Shown here: positions 28,714 to 43,899 of the stretch, one piece after another | Layout of the letters: each line of letters starts with the position of its first letter | Position numbering within the stretch: position 1 is the first letter of the stretch | Assembly: GCA_009829735.1 (NCBI GenBank) | Contig: CM020618.1 | Coordinates: 41,283,030 to 41,347,029, forward strand | Direction: 5' to 3' | Length of the DNA: 64,000 nt | DNA from: Pyropia yezoensis | Lineage: Eukaryota > Rhodophyta > Bangiophyceae > Bangiales > Bangiaceae | Position numbers and translations under genes: made by a program | The notes under the pieces: generated by a model | Told to the model about the DNA's origin: nothing | Database searches by the model: none | What the model saw: only the letters and a program-made list of their open reading frames with translations

Positions 28714-29970
28714 GTCGACGGCGTCAAGAAGAAGGTTGCCCTTCAGCCCCCAGTTGCGCACGCCCTCGTAGTCGTAGACCCCGCCGCGCTCAACCAGCCT
28801 GGAAAAGAAAAATGTGCTAAACATGTAGGTCCGCGGAGGAGACATGGACGACGCAGAGTCGGACGTCTCGCCTTCATCCTCCATCTCCTCAGACGGCGGC
28901 CTCGCATCGGTGAAAGCGGCTCGGTAACAGCCATCTCGGTGGTTGACGAGCGCCACGAAAGAGTTCATGACCTCGTCGTTTAGCCAACGCATGGGCCGCA
29001 TGCTGACAAAGTCGTTGACGTTGAGCACGGCCCGAGCCTTGTTGACAACACGAACGATCTCCGCAGGCTGCCTGTCCTGCGTGAGGGAGTCCACAAAAGC
29101 TGCTTGCGACAGCGATAAAGGAGCTGTAGACAGTGGCCCGTGAGATCGTCGCTTGAGTGGAAGAGCGCGAGAGAGCTGGCATGCAGCACCGTAGCTGACA
29201 TGTGCGACACTCTGGGCCTCCTGACCGACTGGTGCATGGACTTCAGCTACACCGTGGCCGTCAGCAACTTGACGCCCATCTTCACCTCCGTCTTCGGCGG
29301 CTGCGTCGACGACGCCCCCCGCAACAGAACCAGCCCCATTTGTGGCAGTATTTAATGCAAGAGGCGCCAGGGAAGGGAGGGATAGTTCGTCCGAGAGGAG
29401 CCCTCTCGACGGGCCATCGTCCGACTGGCAGCTGCACACCGAGCCACGTCGGCAGGCACGGGACACTCGACTGTGGTAGAAAGGTGCCAGAGGGATGTGG
29501 TCATTTTCAGCCCCACTGTTGACCTGCAGCAACCGATGAATCTTCCGCACATTCATCATGGCCACTTGGGCCATCTTGTGCACCATGTACGTGGCCGGCG
29601 CCATAAAGGCCAGACTGGTGCGATTGACCACCGCAATCGAATGAGACACCTCTGCTGCCTGCGTCGCCACTCCGGCCGTTGAGCCCAGGCTCTCGTCGGG
29701 CATGTAGATGGGTGAACAAGTGTGGGTGATGGAGTGGGGGCGATCCAGAATACACCGCACGCCGTGAGCCCGCAGGATCGGCCTCACACGTCGCAGGGCG
29801 TTCTCATCCAGCTTGCAAGCGACGTCATAAAAGATGACCTTAGGCAGCTGCGGAAAGCGCTCGAGCACAATGGAGAGAGCCTCTCCCACGCTCTCCGCTC
29901 GGAATAGGCAACGGAAGCCCAAAGTCACAACGTGGGGACGGACAACGTTGAAGACACCCTGCGTGAGGCC
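28709..29970 (-). pseudogene. KDZ transposase core and N-terminal half of ULP1 domain
   Basis: The frame continues from the TAA at 29971-29973 into NVVRPHVVTLGFRCLFRAES, then the second catalytic-Asp region of KDZ enzymes (VIFYDVACKL), then TQAAEVSHSIAVVNRTSLAF, which fits the acidic third-residue region. A low-complexity linker follows. The start of a ULP1 peptidase domain comes next (MRPMRWLNDEVMNSFVALV, then MFSTFFFSRL), and the frame is cut at 28713 by the LTR element. Conserved residues continue directly after the TAA, and both sides share the same frame, so the TAA most simply reflects a point mutation of a sense codon such as CAA. Confidence 0.75.
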
Positions 29971-31474
29971 TTACTTGATTGAGAAGGCCTTGTTGCACGC
30001 ATCAGCTTTACCCTCCTTGTCGGCAGCGTGCCGGTCCTTGCCGCGATAGCCCACGCGGCGCTTGGCCGCCTCCGAGTCTTTGATTCCCGGTCTCACACGA
30101 GCTAGACCGGCGAAGTGCTCGTAGCTGATAAACGGGTCGTCAGCGTCGGGGCCCTGATCGCCATACCGGAGCGCCCGCCACCGTTGATAGTCTGCCGGAG
30201 ACGGAGTCCCCCCCCAACGCTTGCAATACTCGCCGTTGACCCAACCGCGCAGCAGGCTCTGGTTGCTATTCGCAACCTTGTCAAACGCTTCGTCAATGAC
30301 AGTCTCCATGTCGACAGCGGCCAGCAATAGCCGGCCTACGGCGACACGGAAGCGCTCGTTCTTGTCCAGATGGGCAGCCATTCGACCGACGAAGCTGGCC
30401 ACAAAGCCGACCCCGTCAAGTGCCTTGGTCACCTTGCGCCACATGCCCGCTTTCATGATGCGAAAAGTATTGGCAGCAAGTCTCACGGCCCTCTCGTCAT
30501 GGCCGTGAAACATGCTCGACACAGTTTCAGCAAGCATCGCTTGAAAGAATGGCAGAATGACAAGCCACGCACCGTCATCGTCCCGTGGAAAGGCGCGGAA
30601 GTTAGGACAACAGATTCCAGTCCTGTCTTTCCACGTTCCAACACCCACAGTGACAGAAGCGCCAGGCCCGCCCAGCGTCAGCTCACCGTCAGGTCCTTGT
30701 CGTAGAGCCTTCTCGAGCGTTCGCTGCTCAGCGCCAGCATTGCGCTTGACGCCTCGATGCGGCGTCTCGAGGTCGCCGGCAGAAGGGGCCTTCTCGCCGG
30801 CCGGCACCTGAGATCCCGGCCCTTCACGAGCTGGAGTGTGGTTGTCTGCAGGACCCCCGCTCAATGGAAAGAAGATAAAAAAACAGGTACGCAGCCGCTC
30901 CCTCAACAGACCGCCGCCCGCAGCCATCCATGTCCCGGCTCCACTTCCGCAGCAGCTCAGCCTGGATGTCGGAAAGAGCAACAGAGCCTCGGAGCACCTT
31001 GCCGATGGCTGCGCGCAGCCCCGCATTCTCAATGATGCAAAGCTTGGTTGCAGGCACGTCGAGGACCGGGCTCTCCTCGTCAGGTCGAGTGGGCTGCGCG
31101 TCTTCATGGTCGGTGCAGCCCAGTGCTTGTCCGTCAATCACGATAAACTCCGGGTTGGGGCCGCAAATTGGACACCGCCCTGTCTCAGGGGGAATGAGAA
31201 AGCTGCGCAGCATTGCAGTGCCGAGCTTGACAACGTCCAGCCTTCGAAGATTGAAGCACCGGATGTCGCTGGACAGATAGCGAGTGGCCGCTGTATAGGT
31301 GGTACGAGCTGTGATGATGAACGTGAAGAGCTTGTCGAGCAGTGCACGAGTGAATATCATCCACCGCCGGTGCTTGTTTTGTCGCCGGAAGCAAAAGAGG
31401 GAGTCCGCAACGCCATCGTATTCGACAGATCGTAGGCAGCCGGGTTTGTCGCACTTCCACCGCGCCGTGTTCAT
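29971..31474 (-). pseudogene. Middle part of KDZ-type transposase: Cys cluster and first catalytic region
   Basis: From 31474 the frame reads WKCDKPGCLRSVEYDGVADS and FTRALLDKLFTFIITARTTY. This matches the Cys-cluster (CxC) module that accompanies KDZ transposases. Next is CPICGPNPEFIVIDGQALGC, carrying the first catalytic Asp. Near 30830-30890 the frame changes; a short intron or an indel is needed, and I could not fix its limits. The second frame then runs (GVKRNAGAEQRTLEKALRQG, later EAFDKVANSNQSLLRGWVNG) to an in-frame TAA at 29971-29973. It is fed by the upstream exon through a probable 198-nt intron (31475-31672) whose phases agree. Confidence 0.65.
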
Positions 31475-31672
31475 CTGCGTACATGCAATGAAGCACAGCC
31501 GACCAACAGATGGCAGTGACAGCCTAGAAGAAGAGGATCGCAGACTCAGTAAGCCCGCCCCTCATGCTGTATCAGACGCGAACTCGATCGGGCTCGTGCG
31601 TGGCCGGAGATGAATTACAATAACAAGGACTACTCATGCAAGCGCACAGCACAGACGGCGCCACGCACATAC

Positions 31673-33187
31673 CTGTATGACGGGAGCAGTAGCCTGGTGG
31701 GTGTACACACTGGCCGGTTCCTTGATGAGAGCGTGCCGCTCTTCCCGCTTGGTGCCACAAGAGCCACAATAAGGCTCCATGAGGGTCTCCTTGACGTCGC
31801 GTACGTGCCCAAAACGCACACACTCCTTGTACAGCCCTCGAAACACGTTGATCTCGTCAGGTTGACCAGCGCTCGAGCGCTCCGCTGCTTCACAAAGAAT
31901 GCGTTGCCAGTCCGCTGACCGCGCCCACACATCGCCTTCAATGATCTCCCCAGCACACGGCATCAGGTTGCGCGGTACTCGCTTTGACAAGAGGACCTCG
32001 TCGACGTCGTCGTCCCCACGATTGGTGTCCGAGGGTAGCTTCTCAATACCCTGGTCCTCCTCCATCGACGTCACGCAAGGTGGACGGTCGTCGGATGCCT
32101 GAGCGTCTCTGCGAACGGGCGCCCGGTCTCGCCCTCCCGTCGCAGCATCAAGAGCGGCGGTCACCTTCAACTCCTCGTTCAACGGACGAACCAGCTTAAC
32201 GTGACCACACCGGCCACGAAAGCGCCTGCACCCTGGCGCAATGCACAATGGGACGCCACCGGGAGTGAACGTCACAAGAGAGTAAACCTCCTGGTACAGA
32301 GCAGTCCACACCACAGTTGCCCCAAACCGGCGATGCACAGCGTAGTCCGACGCCGGCTCCTGCAGTCGCATGCACTTCTGGAACTTGAGGACGGGCACGT
32401 CCGCGTCGACGATGCACTGGCGCAGCAATGCCGAATGCTTGCAGTCCGAGCTCCGCCCCGATACGGACAGCAAAAGCGCGTTTTGTGTGCCTAGGAAGCA
32501 GGAGCACATCAGGCCGCCCTGCGACGATATCGACAACACAGCGTCGCGCTTCGAGCCCCCGAAGCGTAACATAATGGCACGCGCACGGGACGAGGGATCC
32601 CCTACCAAGTTCGCCGTGGCCGCCGCCGGGTCCTTTCCAACGATCATTGATGAGGGCAGGCCGCAGCACCGACGCACGCATGCGACAAGGGCTGCACGCA
32701 TGCCGTCGCGTTCGGGCTGCCGAACAGGGTTGCGAGGCGCGCGACGCACAGGGGGCGCGGGACGGAGCCGCGAGACAGGGACTTGGGGCTCCAACAAGGC
32801 AGCTTCGGCCTCTTCAACGCCGATCTCATCCGTGTCGTCATGTGGTTGATAGGCCGACCCGCCTGCTTCTGCGCGTCGACGGTGAGGATGTGCGCAAGGC
32901 TGCTGCTGCCCAGAGTGACCAGCTGCAGCATCGGGGGTGTCAGCGACGTCCCCGCCGGCCGTCCAACCCTCCAAGGCGGGGGCACACTTGAAGCCATCGG
33001 GGTCGACGTGCACGACGCGGCCCAGATCTGACACAGGAAGACCGGCGAGGTAACCATGCACGACGGCCACCTGGTTGGGGTCACAGGGAACGGAAAAGGA
33101 GACCGGCTCATGAAATGAAGGCCCAGGGTCGTCTTCGTCCGCGCTCGGTGCCCCATCAAGCGATGACTGCGACATGGCAAGTCCCAT
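31673..33187 (-). CDS. First exon of the KDZ-type transposon gene, with SWIM zinc finger
   Basis: The ATG at 33187 (MGLAMSQSSLDG) opens a 505-codon exon. Residues about 200-300 hold a SWIM-type finger: CSCFLGTQ, then SDCKHSALL, fitting CxC-xn-CxH. A further Cys/His cluster (CIAPGCRRFRGRCGHVKL) follows, as does a C-terminal CGSCGTKREERH pair. The exon ends at ATACAG/GTATGTGCG, an excellent splice donor, in phase 0. An AG at 31475-31476 in front of MNTARWKC gives a phase-compatible acceptor. A second, stronger-looking acceptor at 31524 (CTTCTTCTAG) would shift the frame. SWIM fingers bind DNA or protein and are found in several eukaryotic transposases. Confidence 0.65.
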
Positions 33188-33599
33188 GCAGAGAACAGAA
33201 AAGCGAACAGCGACAACGCGGAGCGCCGCGCAAGCGGGCACCCGAATTCGCGGCCGTCGCGGTGCGGGGCGTCAAGGTGGGGGGCGTCGAGGTGGGAGGC
33301 GCCGAGGTGGGTGGCGTGGCGATGGGGGACGTCAGCGACAGCGGCGCGCCGAAGCATAACACACGCGTCCACGCGTGGACCGCACACAGGCGTCACGAGA
33401 ACTGCACTCCAGTGACTGACAACGATGTGCAGAAACATTCCTCCGAAGCGCGACAGAAATATCGGCCACACGGATCGGCCGTGGCAGCGGTGGCGGAATC
33501 GGCCCCCCAGGGCCCGTGTAGGGGGGGGGCGGCGGAACGGGCAGGCACTGCCCGCGAGATTATAATGTGGTGGACTAAACATGGGCGAGAAGTGTCAAT

Positions 33600-34300
33600 T
33601 CAATGTGCAACAAAGCGCCGCCCCAAAAGTCCCAAAAGTACCCATTCCACCCCCCAAAAACGAGCGCTACAGGCACCGCCCCCAAATCGGCCGCGGGAGG
33701 GGGGGGGGCGCGGTTCCAGCGGCCGGGGCGGTGGCGAAATCGGCCCGCCAGGGCCCGGGGGGGGGGGGGGGGGGGGAGCGGGCGGGCGCCACCCGCCCGA
33801 TCATTTTACGGCGGGCTGAAAACGCGCCAAAAGCGCCAAATCCACGCGCGCCAAAATGCCGCCCCAAAAGTACCCATTCCACCCCCCAAAAACGAGCGCT
33901 ACAGGCACCGCCCCCAAATCGGCCGCGGGAGGGGGGGGGGCGCGGTTCCAGCGGCCGGGGCGGTGGCGAAATCGGCCCGCCAGGGCCCGTGGAGGGGGGG
34001 GGTGGGGGAGCGGGCGGGCGCCACCCGCCCGATCATTTTACGGCGGGCTGAAAACGCGCCAAAAGCGCCAAATCCACGCGCGCCAAAATGCCGCCCCAAA
34101 AGTACCCATTCCACCCCCCAAAAACGAGCGCTACAGGCACCGCCCCCAAATCGGCCGCGGGAGGGGGGGGGGCGCGGATCCAGCGGCCGGGGCGGTGGCG
34201 AAATCGGCCCGCCAGGGCCCGCGGAGGGGGGGGGGGGGAGCGGGCGGGCGCCACCCGCCCGATCATTTTACGGCGGGCTAAAAATGCATCAAAAGTGCCC
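33600..34300. repeat. 232-bp GC-rich tandem repeat, three copies plus degenerate flanks
   Basis: 'tacccattcc' is at 33639, 33871 and 34103, each 232 bp apart. Units include a poly-G stretch of variable length and the segment 'gcgggcgccacccgcccgatc' near its end, which is partly self-complementary. A diverged partial copy precedes (33460-33600) and another follows (34290-34345). Open frames across it are artefacts of the repeat. Confidence 0.9.
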
Positions 34301-34345
34301 CACGCGCGCCAAAAGCTTTCCCGAAAGCGACAAAAGCGACCCGGC

Positions 34346-34944
34346 ATCAGCCTGTGCGCCCCCTCCACGTCCACACGTTCTGGCAAAGCGATCGCTGCTG
34401 CGCTGTATTCAGGGCGCATTTGGTACGAATTTAAATGTTTCCATCGACAGCGTGGCGTTGATCAGCATGAAACATAACCTATGCATCCCGAAAAGCGCCC
34501 CCCGCTTCGTGCGTGGACAGCGCCGTGGCGGATGTGGTTGTTGTGCCTACATATTGAGTCTCGTGTGGACACCGTGTCTGCCCAGCCGTTTTGGTGCTCG
34601 ATCCCGAGTGTAGATACGAGGTCGTGCCATGTCTGCTACGCTGTTTGACACCATTCGGATGTCTGGGCGATATGTCCGTTGCTCATGTCTGGATACGCCG
34701 TCAGTGTCGGGGTCGTGCCCATGTCTGAAAGGTCCGGGATCTGGATCGATCTGGCTGGCTCGGGCGCGGCCTGCGTTCGTTTTGGCGTGGGCGCTGTTCT
34801 GCGATTTGATTGGTGGAGCTAGCTTCCTCAGGCTGTTTTCACAAGACTTCTGGAGGAAGCTGTTGCGCCGGATTCCCTTACGCCTTCTGGACGTTCTGCC
34901 TGCCTCTCCGTCGGCGTGACGCTGCTCAACTCTTTTGAAAGACC
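34346..34944. other. Spacer upstream of the CobW-type gene
   Basis: No convincing gene. A 96-codon frame (34629-34919, plus) ends 25 nt before the CobW-type ATG. It may be part of the 5' UTR or an upstream ORF; nothing conserved is seen in it. Confidence 0.4.
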
Positions 34945-37119
34945 ATGGCGGCCGCCGCCGCTCCTGTGGGCCCTGACGGGTCTCTATCCGGGGCAGCGCC
35001 GGCGGCAGCGGCCGCGATGGCGACGTCGCCGGCGTCGCCGACAACGGCGGCGCCGGCGGCCCCGGTGCCCCCCCGCGTGACGGTCCTGTCGGGCTTTCTT
35101 GGCAGCGGCAAAACCACCGTCCTCCGCCACCTCCTCACCGCCGCCCCCGCCGGCCAGCGGGTGGCGGTGGTGGTCAATGACATGGCCGAAATCAACATTG
35201 ACGCAGCGCTCATCCGGCGGGTCACCCCCGCCACCGCGCCGGGCGCCGCCAACGGGGCGGCCGCCGGGCCACCGAGGGCGGAAACGGCCGACGCCGACGC
35301 CGCCGCCGCCGCCGCTGCCTTCGCCACCCCCCTTCCCCCTCCGACGATGGTGGAGCTTCAAAATGGCTGCATCTGCTGCACCCTCCGGGACGACCTGGTC
35401 ACCCACCTCACCGCCCTGGCGCGGACGACCCCCCCTTTTGACGCCATCCTCGTCGAGTCGACGGGCGTCGCGGAGCCACGCCCCGTGGCGGAGAGCTTCC
35501 AGTTTGAGGTGGACCCCGCGCCGACGCTGCCGGACGCGGCCGCCGCCGCGCCTGGCGCAAATGGCAACGGGGGTGACGATGGCGTCGGCGCCGGCGACGG
35601 CGGCGCCCCTGGGGCCGCCGCTGCTGCTGCCGCGCCTGCCCCCGGCCGCCGTCGCCGCGACGCCCCACAGGTGGCCCTCAATGACATTGCGCCGCTCGAC
35701 ACGCTGGTGACGGTGGTGGACGTGAGCGTATTTGGGGAGATGCTCGCCACCACGGACGCGCCCGTGGACCGGTGGGGGCCGTCGGGCGCCGCCGCTGCCG
35801 GCGCCGCCGGCGGCACTACGGCCAGCGAGAGCGCCGGTGCGGACGCTGCGGCGGCTTCCGTGGCCGCGACGGCGGCCGAAGCAGAGGAGTACCGCCCCCT
35901 GTCGCAGCTGCTGCTGGAGCAGGTGGAGTACGCCAATGTCATCATTCTCAACAAGACGGACCTCGTGTCTGCGGCCGCCGTCGGGGCGGTCCGCGCCCAG
36001 GTACGGGCGCTCAACCGGGGGGCGGTGCTGGTGGAGGCGTCCCACGGGCGGGTGCCGTTCGAGCAGGTGGTAGCGACCCGCGCGTTTGATGACGCGACCG
36101 TCCGGGGGGGGGCGGGCTGGCTGGTAGAGATGCGCGCCGGCGGAAGCGACGGTGCCGCGGTCGCCTCGGGGACCCCCGGCGGCGGCGGCGGCGGCGGTGC
36201 TGCTGTCGCCAATGGAACCGCAGCAGGTACTGGTGCGGGGGCGGCACGCTCCGAGCTAGAAGAGTACAACCTGTCCTCATTTGTGTACCGTCGGCGGCGG
36301 CCGTTCCACCCCACCCGCCTGGCGGCCGCACTCGACACCCTGTGCAGCCTGGGCGAGGCGGTCCTCCGCGCCAAGGGGTTTGTGTGGGTGGCCACCCGCC
36401 ATGACAAGTTTGGGGAGCTGTCCAAGGCGGGTGCGACGTGGGCGCTGGGCCTGGGTGGCACCTGGCTGGTGATGGACCCATACTTTCAGGGCTTGGCGGC
36501 TCGGCGGTTTGGGGCACCCGTACCGGCGCATGTGGCCGCTACCACCGGACCAGACGCGGGGCTGTCGGCAGAGGACATGACGAATGCCGAACCACCGGGT
36601 ACAAAAGACCAAGGGGTTGCGGGCAAAGAGGATGCGGCGGTTGCGGCGGACGAGGAGGCCAAGGGCACTGGGGAGGAGGACGAGTTTGCGGCTGCCGCGC
36701 TGGGTGACTTTGACCCGGCGCTCGGCGACCGCCGACAAGAGGTGGTGCTCATTGGGCGTGGCATGTCGCGGATCGAGGTGGAGCGGGTGTTGGACGCGGC
36801 GCTGCTGTCTGACCACGAATACGCGATGGGCAGTCGGCAGTGGGCGCTACTGCCAGACGGGCTGGACAGCTGGAGCGATGGGGACAGCGACGGGGACAGC
36901 AGCGGCTCTGACGGCAGCGATGATGAGAGCGGGTCCGAAGCGGCAGGCGGCAGTGACGGGGCGGTGGCTGAGGCGCCTGCCGGGGACGGCAGCGGCGCCT
37001 GCGCGGATGCGGGTTGCGCCGTCCCACACGCGCACGGCAAGCGCGCGCTCGAGGGCGCAGCCGACGCGGACGCGGGAGGCACCGAGGAGAGCGAGCCCAA
37101 GCGGAGCAAACCACTGTAG
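34945..37119 (+). CDS. CobW/ZNG1-type (COG0523) GTP-dependent metallochaperone
   Basis: The product is 724 residues from the ATG at 34945 (GACCATGG context). G3E GTPase motifs are complete: P-loop LSGFLGSGKTT (about 48-58), VVVNDMAEINID, the metal-binding NGCICCTLRDDL, LVESTGVAEPRPV and the guanine-specificity NKTD. The C-terminal CobW domain follows (FVYRRRRPFHPTRLAAALDT, AKGFVWVATRHDKFGEL, and RRQEVVLIGRGMSRIEVERV). Family members move metals, chiefly zinc, into target enzymes using GTP. Compared with the usual 350-450 residues it is inflated by Ala/Gly-rich inserts after residue 90, around 195 and around 415. It ends in an acidic Asp/Ser tail. No introns. Whether it acts in cytosol or plastid is not evident. 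Confidence 0.95.
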   Translation: MAAAAAPVGPDGSLSGAAPAAAAAMATSPASPTTAAPAAPVPPRVTVLSGFLGSGKTTVLRHLLTAAPAGQRVAVVVNDMAEINIDAALIRRVTPATAPGAANGAAAGPPRAETADADAAAAAAAFATPLPPPTMVELQNGCICCTLRDDLVTHLTALARTTPPFDAILVESTGVAEPRPVAESFQFEVDPAPTLPDAAAAAPGANGNGGDDGVGAGDGGAPGAAAAAAAPAPGRRRRDAPQVALNDIAPLDTLVTVVDVSVFGEMLATTDAPVDRWGPSGAAAAGAAGGTTASESAGADAAAASVAATAAEAEEYRPLSQLLLEQVEYANVIILNKTDLVSAAAVGAVRAQVRALNRGAVLVEASHGRVPFEQVVATRAFDDATVRGGAGWLVEMRAGGSDGAAVASGTPGGGGGGGAAVANGTAAGTGAGAARSELEEYNLSSFVYRRRRPFHPTRLAAALDTLCSLGEAVLRAKGFVWVATRHDKFGELSKAGATWALGLGGTWLVMDPYFQGLAARRFGAPVPAHVAATTGPDAGLSAEDMTNAEPPGTKDQGVAGKEDAAVAADEEAKGTGEEDEFAAAALGDFDPALGDRRQEVVLIGRGMSRIEVERVLDAALLSDHEYAMGSRQWALLPDGLDSWSDGDSDGDSSGSDGSDDESGSEAAGGSDGAVAEAPAGDGSGACADAGCAVPHAHGKRALEGAADADAGGTEESEPKRSKPL

Positions 37120-37308
37120 GGGCGCTCGTGCCATGCACAGCATCACACTTGTTCTGCTCAGTTGGCGTAAGACTGCCGTGTTGGGCGGGCCCAGCACACG
37201 TCATAGGAGATGGTCAGCACAAGAGCAAAAAAAAGGAAATGTATGCGGAATACAAGACAAAACAAACAATGCGCAATCACAAGCAGAGAGTTCACAAGTG
37301 CGCCCCCG

Positions 37309-40069
<2,761 letters not shown>

Positions 40070-40734
40070 CGGCTGCGCGAGGGTGCTTCCAGGAGACCAC
40101 AGCAACGAGAGGGGTCGGCAAGGAACACCAAGGGCACGAGGACGACCCGGTAGCTCGTCGGACCCGTCCGCCAGCGCCGCGCGCCGCTTGTAGTTGCGCG
40201 TCTGGGACGGCAGGAGGCTGCCCAAAACCACTCGGACCTGCGTTGCTGGCTGGTGGGGTGTCTTGTGTCATGGCAACCAAGCGCGATCCACGAGGCTGCT
40301 GGAGGAGGGGCTGAAGAAAATTTCGAGGAAACAGAGCAAATGGAACTTGTCAGCACACGCATTCGTTGTCGCAACACGAGCTTTTGTCAGTCGATGAAGA
40401 AATACGTTTGTCGGACTGCAACTACATAACTGTGAAAGACTTGACAGTTGATGACGGTTTCTTCGACTGGAATCGCTATCGAATTTTCCACAAACTTCCC
40501 TGCTGAGTGCCATCTTGGCCCCCCCGCTCTACAGTCCATCCAGCAAGACAGCAAAGCAGCCTTGACCCCCCTCCACTCCATTGCCTGTGTCTCGAGCAGC
40601 GTGCTGCACTGAGACCGACAGACAGCGCAACTGGTCCACTGCCGGCTCCTCCTCGGGCGCTGCCTTCCTGGACGATCTCCGCAGTCCACATCGCGCTGCG
40701 CCTATCTTGTCAGCACCTTCGCGCAGACCGGCCA
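40070..40734. promoter_or_regulatory. Spacer between the two CDC48 genes, probable divergent promoters
   Basis: The 665-bp unique centre of the inverted repeat separates the two start codons (40002 and 40802). Its edges still show weak inverted similarity (for example 'ctgcgcgagggtgct' against 'gcaccttcgcgcag'), so the duplication originally extended further in. Confidence 0.6.
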
Positions 40735-43496
<2,762 letters not shown>

Positions 43497-43899
43497 TGAG
43501 GGCACACGTCGTGAACCCTCCACGTGTGGTCGCGCATTTGTTCTTTTTTGTGTTCCGCGTATGGCTCCTCTTTTTGTTTGCTCCCGTGCTGAAAGCCGCC
43601 CCACGCGACTGTTTCGTCCGCCTCTGACACCAGAGGCAAGAACAGGTGCAACAGAAAATAGGGTCGCAGACGACCGCTCTAGCTTGGAGACTCCCCGATG
43701 CGGACGCCCTCGCACCGCGAGACGAACCACTTGACCGTGTCGGGAAGCGGTGGCCATAGCCTGCCACCACGTTCACTCCTGGCGCAGCCACTGCTGCAGC
43801 CGCCGCCGCGACACAGCAGCGGCAACAGCACCGGGCGGGGCATGTATCTTCCCACCCCCTCCCTGTAACCGCCGCCGGGCGCCCCCCCCCCCCCTCCCG
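43497..43899. other. Spacer between converging CDC48 and HAD genes
   Basis: No gene seen. The first 130 nt still show decayed inverted similarity to 37205-37308 (for example shared 'atgcgcga' and 'gcggaacac' type words). Confidence 0.5.

Larger units (their letters stand above)
18924..33187 (-). mobile_element. KDZ/Zisupton-type DNA transposon gene region, interrupted by a chromovirus
   Basis: One minus-strand gene can be followed from 33187 to 18924. In order it encodes a SWIM zinc finger, a Cys cluster of the type found in KDZ transposases, the KDZ catalytic core, and a ULP1-type Cys protease. It is cut between 19326 and 28714 by an inserted Ty3/gypsy element with a 5-bp target duplication. 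KDZ (Kyakuja-Dileera-Zisupton) transposases are cut-and-paste enzymes. The outer ends of the element (terminal inverted repeats, 8-bp duplication expected for the group) were not located, so only the gene span is given. Confidence 0.6.

Noticed and set aside
31475..31523. Acceptor at 31524 (CTTCTTCTAG) for the KDZ first intron
   Set aside because: It looks strong but puts the next exon out of the KDZ frame; the AG at 31475-31476 keeps the phase.
35358..36461. Minus-strand 367-codon frame opposite the CobW-type gene
   Set aside because: Antisense of a clearly conserved GTPase.
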